Source: Zelopaecilomyces penicillatus
Lineage: Eukaryota > Ascomycota > Sordariomycetes > Hypocreales > Pseudodiploosporaceae
Direction of reading: 5' to 3'
Assembly (NCBI GenBank): GCA_005765155.1
Contig: VCCP01000003.1
Location: forward strand, 5,208,001 to 5,272,000
Length of the DNA: 64,000 nucleotides
Of the stretch, positions 11,462 to 21,863 are shown one piece after another; position 1 is the first letter of the stretch, and the number at the start of each line of letters is the position of its first letter. The position numbers were made by a program, and so were the translations under genes. The notes beneath the pieces are model-generated. The model did not search any database. It saw only the letters and a program-made list of their open reading frames with translations, and had not been told where the DNA came from.

Positions 11462-13886
11462 TCAACCTGATGAACTACTGGACAAGCTGATATCCTTCAT
11501 CTGTCCCTTGAACCCTCTCCCTATACGCTCAACTGGCGCCGCAATAGCCATTGGCCCTTTTCTCAGTCCACCTCCCCATATGCCCATCATGATCGTGACC
11601 TCCTCCCGCTGGGTCGTACGTCCCTTTCCGCTCATGGATATGAATGTGCGTGGTCCAATACCTTCGACAGTCACGTCACTCCACTGGCCACGAGGCAGGG
11701 TGAGATTCACGGGATAGGCGATATTACCAGATACAAGCATCAGCAGTGGCGAGGTACCATTACCGTTGAGAAGACTACTATCCGGGCCTGAGAAGAGCTC
11801 GCCGCCACTAGATTCCGGGTACACGGAGAATGTGAGTTTATAGTCGCGGCCTTTACTTGTGAGAGGTGTTTTCAGGTGTCCCCCTCGTCCGTCGAGATGT
11901 AGCACGCCACGAGAGACCTTTGCGCCACGCTCGAGATGACCGTGGTAGCGGTTTCCTGATAGATCTTTGACAATGGGTTTTGATCCATAGCCTGTGTCAT
12001 CGTTGCCATTGTCAAACTTGTATGAGAGTATGGTAGGACCTTTCGAGTTGATGCGCAAGTCTAGATTCTGACCCGGTACAGCGGGCTGCAGCTTTGCAAA
12101 CAAACCAGCATAGTCATTCTCTTGCAACAAACCTCCCCACTGCTTATCCGCCAGTGCGGGAAGTCCATCACGAACCATGTGGTATGCCTCATGATAGGTA
12201 CTTGCATTTGGTCCCCAGTCATTCCACACCACGGCCAAGTGTCCGAGGATATTGGGAGTGTAGCGAGGCGGATTGTTGGTCGCATTAGAGTGATCAAGAA
12301 TGTTGGGGGCAAATGGCCCGCCGTCTGGCGCACCATGAAAGACCCGCTGGATATCGAGCTTCTCTGGGTATACGTTACCTTCGGCATACTTCACGTCGAG
12401 GTAGAAGAAGTCATCGCTGTTGAGAAGCGTGTAGCCACTGTTGATAAAGTCAAACAGGCCGTTGTCCTGCCCAATCTGCCACTGCTGGACCGTGATTTGC
12501 TTGTTGAGGTTGACGGCGTTGGGCTTAGAAGAGGGTGGGAATGTGCCCCAGACGCGAATATCCTTGCCGGAGATCTTTTTGATGTAAGCCTGCATGGCAT
12601 TGACAAAGCCTGTGTACTTGTCGACATAGTTCTTGTCGTACTCGTCTGCGCCGATATGGACAATCTTGGAGTGAAAGTTGCCGATGACGGACTTCCAGTA
12701 CGCCTGAACTGCTGGAAGAGTCTCTGGGTGGCTTAGGTTGAGCATTCCAAAGTCTGGCAGTGCAATTTGCGGCTTCCAGTTCGTCGTGGCCATGGAGTGG
12801 CCCGGCGACTCCAGCTCCGGCAGGATCGTGACGCCTCGTCGGGCGCATTTCCGCTGCAGAGAGTCAAAGACAGAGGGAGAGTATGTCTCGTTAGCAGGCT
12901 GAGCGAGACCAGCGACAGCAGGGTCATCAGAGGCAGGTCGAAAAGCGGCATAGAGAGTCTTGCTCTGCTCGTGGGAGTGGAGTCTCGCCGGATCCCAGAC
13001 GAAGTCGCTCAGATGCAGATGGAAGACGTTTTGTTTGAAAAAGGACAAGTACGAGCACATCTCAGCGAGGAACTCTGCTGGATAGTAGTGGCGAGCGACG
13101 TCCAGCTAGAATTGGCGATGTCAGTTCAATCTGTATCGACGAGTTTCCATATTTGTTGACGATGAAGCTTCATAGAACAATATCGGATAGCTTGAACTCA
13201 CCATCATGCCGCGTTCAGACCATCCAGCAGCGTCAACACCCGCCCCGAACTTGATCTTCTTGTCATTAAGCACCGCCTGCTGCAGAACAGAACGTGTTCC
13301 CCACCAAGCACCGAGCGGACTAGCACCAGCGATTGTGATTCCCGCCCTAGCAACGGACAAAAGGTAGCCTTCAGACGTTTTCTTACCCGCAGCATTCACA
13401 AACTTGGCCTTTTCGGGGTCAAGGGTTAGGAAGATGCTGTCAGAGAGAGCTTTAGACCCAGGTTTGAGGGTGGCTTTGATGCCAATGCTGGCAAGATCAT
13501 CGCGGAACGTCTCGGCAAACTCCCAAAGCGTGGGTGGTATGGTGGTGAGGCCGTCATGGTCTCTGGAAGAAGAGTATTGCCAATCTACGAGGATGGTGCG
13601 TATGTTTTTGAGATTGTAGGTGGCATCTGAACTAGATTTGAAGGGGACAGTCGGTATTCCTAGTAAATGCGACTCGCCAACCGCTATTTTCGTCTCATGT
13701 CAGAACCAGATACAGCAATGCGGGTTTTAATTGAGGCTCAATTGGCTCTCAACACCAGAGGATTCGTGATGTGATGTGGTGTTTTGTGGGTGTTTATCGT
13801 GGAGCGATGATGTCATGCGGATAGAACGTACCGTCAGTTACGAGTAACCCTAGGAAGGCCAATGCTACTATAAAGAGCCGCATCAT
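11462..13886 (-). CDS. Secreted GH20 beta-N-acetylhexosaminidase with C-terminal LamG-like domain
   Basis: Three exons on the minus strand: 13886-13832, 13683-13202 and 13105-11462, giving 726 aa. The introns (148 and 96 nt) have GTACGT and GTGAGT donors and the frame is kept at both joins. The protein starts with a signal peptide (MMRLFIVALAFLGLLVTD). The N-terminal alpha/beta domain includes GASPLGAWWGTRSVLQQ, and the TIM barrel includes DVARHYYP, NVFHLHLSD and LPELESPGHS. The catalytic Asp-Glu pair lies in HIGADEY at about 333-334; GADE replaces the more common GGDE, but the acid/base Glu is kept. From about 540 on, a jelly-roll, LamG-like domain follows (TILSYKFDN...LSGNRYHGHL). The family removes terminal GlcNAc/GalNAc from chitin oligomers or glycans. 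This protein probably acts outside the cell or in the vacuole. It neighbours two further secreted-protein genes on the same strand. Confidence 0.9.
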
Positions 13887-14685
13887 TGCCCAAAGCTGTC
13901 TTTAATGAAAATGGTTTTGTTTAACCTGCAATGGGAACTTACTCCAGAAAACATCATGGGATAGCCGAGGGCCGCCTCATCCATTATGTATGAACTTTGA
14001 CCTCCTATTGGCCGTAACGTTACAGCTTGACAGACACTCTAACATTAACAGTGCTCAGAATGCTCAAGTCCCATGCAAGCTGCAACAAAGAGGTTGGCCG
14101 GTCTCTCTTTTGCCGCTTCTTTCTGACGGCCAAGCGGCTCAATACTACGCTCTGATTTCCACCAGTCACAGCGTCAGATTTGCCGAATCTGCCGTTATTG
14201 AGACCTGGGGAACAAATCTCACCTCACTACCTTAATTGCAATCAAATATACAAATACTGTTTCGATAATATGAATACCATTTGTGACGTTTATTTATTTC
14301 GAAAGAGGAAAAAGGTGCTCTGGTTTGCCGATGTATATGCGCTTTCGAGATTTATGCAACGTTTTATTTCAACTTCTTTTGTGTATGGCTGCAACAAGTA
14401 GTCTTGTGCGGATATGTCTCGAATAAGCCCTAGCAAGAGCATCAACATGGTATATCGATAGTCAGTTGATAGTTGCTAATTTGTATGGAGATTATGCTAG
14501 AAAGAGCATGGCAAGGTAGAGTTCTCGGAGTTGGAAATGTAAGCGCCTGTAAAGAAGTGAAATAAAATGTAAGCAGTAACAGCGTTTAAGTAAAGTACAA
14601 AGAAAAAGCAGCCGTTATCCGAAGCTTATTGTAGAAACATATCCCTTGCAAAATACCATTATCCAATCTAAGTTTAACCCCACAA
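13887..14685. other. Intergenic region upstream of the GH20 gene
   Basis: 799 bp holding the GH20 promoter and the 3' end of the next gene upstream. It is AT-rich in the right half, and I see no gene. Two short plus-strand frames at 13990-14401 lack any recognisable domain. Confidence 0.5.
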
Positions 14686-15171
14686 TCATTCTAGCGGAAC
14701 AACCTCAAGCAGGGGCTTCTTTGCACAGCAATACCCTGGAATCTCGGACACAGTTTTGGCAAGGAACCCCCACGGCGGATCGCAGGCATGCCTCGATCCG
14801 TTGATGAGGTCGCCGTTAATTCTGTAGAACCAGCCTGTAAAACAAACGTCAATGCAAAGGTCTTCAATTTAAATACTTAGGCTGATGAAAGAAAGATGAG
14901 GGATGGATTGAGGTACTTACCATTTGCGCACCGACAAAGGAGTGGCATACAACAGCCATCGATCAAACTAATTTGCACATGTCAGCTATAAATCCTGCCA
15001 AAGCAATACAAGGGATGAGTTTAGATTGAATTCTTACTGGAAAAGACAGCCGCTTGCTGTTTGTCGTACTTCAAGGCCAGTCTCAAGACCAGACTGCGGT
15101 GCGCTCATATCCACTGGGCTCGCTAGCCCACGAGCAGCCGCAACAAGACGCAGAAACAAGGAAGCTTTCAT
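14686..15171 (-). CDS. Small secreted cysteine-rich protein, effector-like (three short exons)
   Basis: I do not recognise the family. Exons 15171-15038, 14967-14921 and 14834-14686 join in frame to 109 aa. Introns of 70 and 86 nt have perfect GTAAGA and GTAAGT donors and TTAG/ACAG acceptors. The N-terminus (MKASLFLRLVAAARGLAS) looks like a signal peptide with cleavage near A17-S18. A short pro-region ends in LEVRQ, a possible protease site. The mature part has eight cysteines: one in SGCLF, two in DGCCMP, two in LLCRCANG, one in HACDPP and two in GYCCAKK. An even number of cysteines, small size and a signal peptide are the usual marks of secreted fungal effectors or antimicrobial-type proteins. 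The exons are so short that simple ORF searches would miss the gene. Function is unknown. Confidence 0.7.
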
Positions 15172-16059
15172 CTTGGAACTTTGAGTGTTTGACTACTGTA
15201 ACGGTAGTGTTTGTAGCGAATTCGAGGTTTGTAGCTGATTGAAAATACGAGAAGAAGGGAGATGCTGATCTTCTTCTTTAAGTAGTTGCCATTTGCCTGC
15301 TTGTGAGCAAAGCTTTTGGCTTTGTCTCAGGCCACAAACAGGAATGCAAATTACTTTGTTCACTTAAACAGGCAGACAAAGAAATATATTAAGTGTGCAT
15401 ATCACAAAGAAGTTTCATGAAAGGTCAGCTTGGAGGTATAGTTTGTGAGGCTGTTCAAGAGAAATAATCGCAAGGTTGAACAAACTAGGGGTAGGTATAT
15501 GAACTGCTCAATTTGGCTTGCTTTGTAGAGATTAATTACAAGACAATGATCGAGGTTGTTTGATGATTCTACTATGAAAGCCTAAATTTATTAGCACATT
15601 CAATGTTGAGTTCTTTTTGGCGCCATGAGCAGAATTGCTTTCAGGGCTCATGTTATACATCGCCATCACAAGTAAATATGACAAACTTATAAACGAGAAA
15701 CCTTGGGAGTTTCGTAAGTTGCTGGATGAATTTTAGCTAAAAGTGCAACAAGGCATTCATTGCGTTAGAAAGCAGTTTACATTCCATTACTTTAACATTG
15801 GGTTCTTTTGAGAACCAACATTGGTGCGATTGAAGGTCTCAAAACTAATATAGAGATAGAATTATCACATCATCATTGAAACGATTTTCTTAAAACATTA
15901 TCAATTACGCCCAAGAGCTAACTCGTCTAATATCTGCCGTACCCTCATAGTTCCAATCTTGAAAAAGTAAAACCCAAAATCGCCTTCCCAACGAAGCCAC
16001 AATCTCATCATTCCACACATTAAGTAGTCATTAACCATTACCCAAGAAGCCTATCAGAC
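15172..16059. other. AT-rich intergenic region
   Basis: 888 bp, clearly richer in A and T than the flanking genes. It holds the promoter of the cysteine-rich protein and the 3' UTR of the BYS1 gene. No open frame or repeat is evident. Confidence 0.55.
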
Positions 16060-16533
16060 TTAAGCACAGAGAGTCAAGGTCACATCGTTGCTGGCACCGC
16101 AGTTCTTGACCTGGCTACCAGCGGGCGGCACGCCGTTGGCCCAGACGATCTGGGGGCAGTTCTTGTTGGCGCTGGCAATGACGAGCTTGCGGCCCTTGAA
16201 TGGGTCGCCGAAGACATCGCTCATGTCGTACCAGACAACTGGGTCTTGGAGGTTGTAGGCAAAGTTGGTCTGAGGCTTGCCGGTGAAGAGACCGTTAGGC
16301 TCAAGTGTGATCTTGAGCGAGCGGCCACCAGTCTTGGGGTCGCGGGTGAAGGTCTCACTGTAGACACCGCCAGACTTGGCCAGGGTGCGGGCAGGAGAGA
16401 TATCACTGCCAACGGACCAGACAGTGACGGAGAAGGGACAGTTGTTGACGACACGGGCCTTGCCAACAGCAGCAGAGGCAATATCGGCCAGGGTGGCGGC
16501 CACGGCGAGGACGGTAAGCTTGTTGAACATCAT
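16060..16533 (-). CDS. BYS1-domain secreted protein
   Basis: Single exon, 157 aa. A signal peptide (MMFNKLTVLAVAATLADIASA) precedes a BYS1 domain (Pfam family named after a yeast-phase protein of Blastomyces). Diagnostic stretches are ARVVNNCPFSVTVWSVGS near the start, FAYNLQDPVVWYDMSDVFGDPF in the middle and NKNCPQIVWANG towards the end. Four Cys remain in the mature protein. The fold is thaumatin-like. Members are secreted, abundant in some pathogens and of unsettled biochemical role. Two ATGs stand next to each other at the start and either may serve. A TATA box (TATATAAA) lies about 135 bp upstream, suggesting strong, regulated transcription. Short length and lack of introns are usual for the family. 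Confidence 0.88.
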   Translation of the reverse strand: MMFNKLTVLAVAATLADIASAAVGKARVVNNCPFSVTVWSVGSDISPARTLAKSGGVYSETFTRDPKTGGRSLKITLEPNGLFTGKPQTNFAYNLQDPVVWYDMSDVFGDPFKGRKLVIASANKNCPQIVWANGVPPAGSQVKNCGASNDVTLTLCA

Positions 16534-19500
16534 CTTGGAGGTGGAAAAGGTGAGTTTGTCTGTTTGTGTGTGTGTGTTTGTTATGAGTGCTGAGTATGAC
16601 TTGCAGTTGATGTAAATGGCTGTAGATGATCTGGATGAAGGTCAAATGAAGGATACCATCGACCCTTTATATACTTCTTGGTTAGATTGTTCAAACCATG
16701 TTGCTCGGCTGAGCTCGTATATGACCATAGCAAAAGTCCAACCAGGACCGGGAGATTCCTCAGACCAGAAATGTCCGGAGCAAAACGACCAAACCATCTG
16801 CCCATAGGCTGCAACAGTGTGGATGCTGCCATCATGAACTTGTCCATCAACCTTGCCTGCCAGATGCTACCAAGGGCCGAACACGAGGCAGCCCAGTGCC
16901 AGATTGGGCAACATGCTGGCGGTGAGAGACAATTTCCAATCCTCTTGCAGGCAAGTCTACGGCGTCGTGATACGAGAATGACTGGGGGGAGAAGAGCGAA
17001 AAGAAGCAAAAAGGAGGGGCAACAGAGATTGCGAAGAGGTGTGATTGTTAGGTTTCTACCAGTTAGTGTGCCAGCAAAACAGTGGTAAATCGAACCTTCA
17101 ACCTACCACCCACCTCAGATCGGGAGTCAATATTCGACTTACACTGGGTACTGCAAATACATACTGTAACAGGATTTCCTGACCTAGGAACATCGCTTTC
17201 GGGCTCCATATTGACGAAGTATTGCCTCAGACTGTACGGTAACCCAATAGACAATGTAACTTGACCCCGATGATTTGCGAGCTGAGTCGCAGCCCAAGCA
17301 AAGGGCCTAGACGGATCGACAAGATGCTGCAGATGTGCCAAGCATCGTATCGCCAGATGCGGGGGAGAGCTGGATGGACGAGAGTCCGTGCTGGCGGGAA
17401 TGGAGATGACCCGTCTGGGTGTAGGAGGATGGAGTCGTTGTTCCAAGGGTCCAACCAAAGACCCTTCTTGCCTATTGGAAATGCTCCTCTTCTTCCCCGC
17501 AAGGGTGCTTTCAAACCATTGCAATGCTACTGTATGAACAGATGCGGCACTAGCAATGATGTAAGCCCAGCCTGTGAGCCAAAAATAGAGCCCATCGATC
17601 GCCACTAGCAGCATGTCTTGCTCGGATAAAAAGGCCTTATTGATCAATTCGGGGGGGAATCGATGAATAACTCGCTCGTAGCAGTCCGATGCCCAATCCG
17701 CATGTACATCTGTCTCCGATTAGTGAGGGGAAGACAGTGTTGTATTAGTTTTGGCTGCAAGCTTTCGGCTCTCATATTCTCGGGCACCCATGATTTGTTC
17801 TTTCTTTATGACCCCCAAAAAGATGGGCTACACAGTTAACAATCTGCTGACATTTCTGCCACCCGTCTGTCCGTACACCGTGAGAGCCTCGTTTTCCGTT
17901 GTCAGAACCCGTACAGATTCTTTATTCGGTGCCTGCTCCATCAAGCTGATGACGCGCGCGGCAATGGGGCTGGCGGGCGGGCGACCCATCTAAATGCGAG
18001 ACTGATGATGAAGCAGAAACGATAACCGAAGGGATTTGATCCAGGGAAACCGTTCGTGGGGTCAGTCACCTGCGTACCTACCAGCAGCGCTGAAGGATGT
18101 ACCTGTTAGCGCACCATGGGTACATCCGTCCAGTGCCAAAGGTGGCTGCGGTCCGGACAGCCATGCTGCAAGCCTTTGACAATTCAATTGAACATCATTG
18201 AGCGAGAAACGGCTTAGCAGGGCTTAGCGCATGGTCAGACATCGTATCCGGCAACTTTCGGATGCAAAACTCTCTTTGAGAGGTTTGGTATACCTAAGAT
18301 TGGCATGGGCATGGGCAGCCTGGTGACTGGAGAATTGTCGTTTAGGCAGTTCAGGCGGTTCAGGTCATCCTTTGGTCAATACGCATCGGATTTGCCCCTT
18401 ATAGTACCCAGCCGTTCCAGAGCCTGATGTTTCTTGGATGCCATACGCGATCATTCCCCAGAGAACGATGGATACCCGTCACATACAATTTGCCCCGGTG
18501 ATGAGACATAGGTGTGTGCGTTTATTGTTCCAAAGCCATTGACGTATTGGTCCCAACGAAAGAAAGTGAGCCTGCAGTGTGTCTGGGTGCATACAGTGGC
18601 TCACCATCTGTATCACCTTACCCGGAGCCTCTATTTCTGTATCAGCGCGTTTAGTGAGCATACACCACTGTAGGACAGCAGTGGCCTTCTGTGCAAACAA
18701 CCAACAGGACAGGGCAGCCAGCCATTGAACCTTCGCCAGCACGATGACAGCGAGCACATTACAGCGGAACATAGTGGGTGTCACATTATAACAGCCCTAC
18801 AAGCTCACTGTAAAGCAAACGCCGAACCCCGCTATCCTAATAGATCCACCAGCCACTGTATGAAGCTGCCCAGTGCTGTAATACTGCGACCGACTCACTG
18901 TAATCAACTTTCATGCCAGCCAACATAGCCAGCACCTAAACATAATGCATTCACAGAGGAGAGAAAAACGTAGCATCTTCATCCGAGCACTAGAATTTGG
19001 GAGTCAAATTGCATACTCTAAATACTTATACAGTTTCACTCAACAACCAAACCCTACTTTTCCGTATCCTCCGCCTAACCTCAACCCTGTCACCCCATTC
19101 TCTAGCAATTACCATGTGTGGATCCATTTCGGGCCAAAAAGACCCTGCATCAAACTTGTTTGACGCCCCCACGCAGAATTCGGGTCTAGAGGTACTTCGT
19201 TCGTTACAGTAAGTGCATGTGACATCCAACCTTCAAGCCCCCGGCAAAGTACCTATCTACGTACCTGTCAAACTGTCAGACATCCCCGCCAGCCTCACCT
19301 CGGTAAGGCTTCACCTCTAATTGCGTTCCTCCACACCCACCCATGCAAAAAAAAATCAATCTAACCTTGCTGCAGACTGATAACTGTCCGCTGATAACGC
19401 CCCCCCCTTCTCCAAGACCGTTGTTCCCGCTTCTACAGGAAGCATTGGCGATCATTTGTTCTTCAACCCATGTCCTACCTATTCTTCCCATATGCCATGC

Positions 19501-20510
19501 CGATGACAATGATAAAGTTTGTAGTATCAAACAATAAATGAGTTGATGACGCTGGGCCTTGATAGCAGATCACAGAATTGGATACGCCGAAATGTCATAC
19601 TTCAATCATATATGTATTGGGTGTCACATGCCATCGCCTAGCTGCTGACTATCTACCATGAAGTCACTCTCCATCCAGCGTCCGGTGGGTTGTGCCACCC
19701 GACTGTGCCAGGGTAAACTTCACCACCATCCTCTAGGCTCCACCGTCATTCTTGCGAAACTTGGACAAAATGGTTTCAAAACGCGTCGATGCAGCCAAGC
19801 ACCGTATAACCCATGACAACCCAACAAAGCAAGGTAGAGCTGTATTCCATCTCTCTCAAAACCTCGCCATCCAATCCGTCAACCATGCATACATGGTTGA
19901 GTAATGATCCAGATAGCCCCCCACAGTTTCCCCATTCCGGTCAAACCGAGGGATGCAGAATAAAAATATCAAACGCCGTACATGCATGGTCCATCATGTC
20001 TCAGTCCATATCCATATCCTGAGAAAAGTATGCTCATCCGCAGTAACAAAAACCTTCTTCCGTCTGTGTGGTCGAGAAGAAAAAGAATAGCTGATAGAGA
20101 CAGAGAAACTGAGGATAGAGGGAAAACAAAGAAAAAGTAAAGAAAAACACGAAAGTCGTGGGTGGAGTGGCGTGGTCGTGCCGGGGTAATGTCGCCCTCC
20201 GGGTATCAAGTTATGTAATTCCCCTAATGCGCTGATGTATGTCATGGCCCAAGAAAATGATCCCATAATGCAATGCGCATGAATGCGTCGTGTCATGAAA
20301 GACAAAATAAAAAGTGCTATGAGGCTGAAGAAAAAGCAATGGCTCAGAAAGTATCGCTAGTTGCAATGAGTGTAGTTGGGTGTGTGTTGAAGTCACCAGA
20401 GTCGTGAGCAAGAACCATGGTCTTGAGTGATTACCATGGCTAGCAAATTTGCATTGTTGGTTGCATGCCGACATAAAAGTTGCCAACGAAAAGAAAAGAT
20501 ATGGGTCGCT
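16534..20510. other. 4-kb intergenic region
   Basis: Besides the BYS1 promoter I see no gene. A 194-codon minus-strand frame at 17063-17647 shows no domain or signal peptide. Positions 18592-18902 contain five copies of CACTGTA or its complement. CT-rich DNA at 19040-19110 and 19380-19440 hints at an unrecognised promoter or non-coding transcript. The right end presumably includes the 3' UTR of the SWIRM gene. Confidence 0.5.
16666..16673 (-). promoter_or_regulatory. TATA box of the BYS1 gene
   Basis: TATATAAA on the minus strand, 133 bp before the ATG of the BYS1 gene. The 5' leader between them is rich in CA and CT on the minus strand, typical of highly expressed fungal genes. Confidence 0.55.
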
Positions 20511-21863
20511 TTATAGATATCGTCGTACCCACTCCGCGCTGAGCCAGCCGACCTTGTCAAACGCAGTCCATAGCTTGGATGCTTTGTTAACGTCAATTTT
20601 GCAAGCTTGCTGCGCATCCGTCTTGCGGAATTCCTTGCCAGTACGCAGACACTGGAGACGTCGCTCAAACATGCGGCGTTTGCTGGTTAGATATGTGGCG
20701 CAATCGAGACGCAGGTTACCCGCCAGTGTTACTTCATCGGGGTGTAGCAAGGGTGCGTGAGGGTCGGTACTCAGGTCAATCGGCTGGCCCTTCCAATCTA
20801 CCTTGAGGCTATTGGCACGACCCGGAAGCGAATTGAGCGGGGGACAATAGTCTGGCAAGGAATTGAAATCCTTATCTTCGCGGTTGGGGGCAACCATTCT
20901 GCGAGAAGGCTCAGGTGTTGCGCTAGGGCGACGGCGGGCAGCGGGGCGAGCGACAACACCGGTGGGTGAGGATCCAGTGGCATTGGTGCGGATCGTTCGC
21001 GGGGCAGGACCCTGTGGTTTTGACACACGATCGGCACGCTGCGATCGTACAGGCTTGGCAGCGATAGGTTTGGCAGGCATTATGGCATGATACCGCTGCG
21101 CGCCGGCTTGACGGTCTGCCATGAGGAGGGCACGTTCTTTGCGCAACCAACCCCTTCTATTGCTGGTATAGTGTTTCATGACCTGTGATCGGAAAGTCAA
21201 GGCTAACTCATAATCCTCCCGTCGAGGTGGTAGAACGCCACCGAAACTAATAGACGACCGGGCTCTAACGTGATTGTCGACAATGTGTCGGTGGCTTTCG
21301 TCGAGCTCAGCAGGAGCAAACAGTGGTGGTTGAGGAGGGCTTGATGGAGATGCCTCGTCGGAGGGATACAAGACGGGATCCTTGATTGTCTGACCTGGTG
21401 GTGTCGCGGGGACGTTGCTGCTAGCGGTGATGGGCTTGCTATAGGGTGAGATGGGCGGCGACATTGGCAGCGGATGCTGGCTGGATGCCGCTCGCACTTT
21501 TTGGCTGGCAATCATGGCATCCATAGACTGCTTTCGAATATGGCTGAAGCTATCGAGGACAACCTCGGGGGGAGACATCAGACTGTTGATATTGACTTTG
21601 TTTGGCCCTTGGGCAGCTGCCAGAGCCATTGCAGACATGGACTGGCCGCTGTTGTTAAAGTTCGCAGCCATTGAATGTTCTGATGAGATAGAAACTTGAT
21701 GGCGTTGCGAATTGATGGAGTTAAAGTTGGAAAGAGAAAAAGAAAACGGAGGAGAATGCGCAGAGGGATTCACCAAAGAAGTGTGAGCCTGGTCGAAAGC
21801 TGTGGAAGGCTGCTGGAAGTGAAGGTGGGATTGTGTGTGGCCCGGGATGGGTTTGTCAGCCAT
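20511..21863 (-). CDS. SWIRM-domain protein (Fun19/Laf1-like)
   Basis: Single exon, 450 aa from the ATG at 21863 (a GTG one codon upstream is not the start). The first 220 residues are Ser/Pro/Gln-rich and disordered. A conserved middle block (REDYELALTFRSQVMKHYTSNRRGWLRKERALLMADR) precedes a basic, proline-rich linker. The C-terminal 110 residues form a SWIRM domain: YCPPLNSLP, LLHPDEVTLAGNLRLDCATYLTSKRRMF, CKIDVNKASKLWTAFDKVGWLSAEWVRRYL. SWIRM domains bind nucleosomal DNA or histone tails in chromatin complexes. Proteins with this layout, such as yeast Fun19 and fission-yeast Laf1, associate with histone deacetylase complexes. A nuclear chromatin role is therefore inferred. The upstream 1.4 kb is pyrimidine-rich on the coding strand, suggesting a long 5' UTR. 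Confidence 0.85.
   Translation of the reverse strand: MADKPIPGHTQSHLHFQQPSTAFDQAHTSLVNPSAHSPPFSFSLSNFNSINSQRHQVSISSEHSMAANFNNSGQSMSAMALAAAQGPNKVNINSLMSPPEVVLDSFSHIRKQSMDAMIASQKVRAASSQHPLPMSPPISPYSKPITASSNVPATPPGQTIKDPVLYPSDEASPSSPPQPPLFAPAELDESHRHIVDNHVRARSSISFGGVLPPRREDYELALTFRSQVMKHYTSNRRGWLRKERALLMADRQAGAQRYHAIMPAKPIAAKPVRSQRADRVSKPQGPAPRTIRTNATGSSPTGVVARPAARRRPSATPEPSRRMVAPNREDKDFNSLPDYCPPLNSLPGRANSLKVDWKGQPIDLSTDPHAPLLHPDEVTLAGNLRLDCATYLTSKRRMFERRLQCLRTGKEFRKTDAQQACKIDVNKASKLWTAFDKVGWLSAEWVRRYL

Noticed and set aside
17063..17647. 194-codon minus-strand open frame with a hydrophobic start
   Set aside because: The start is not ATG-supported, the composition is Ser/Pro/Arg-random and no family is visible.
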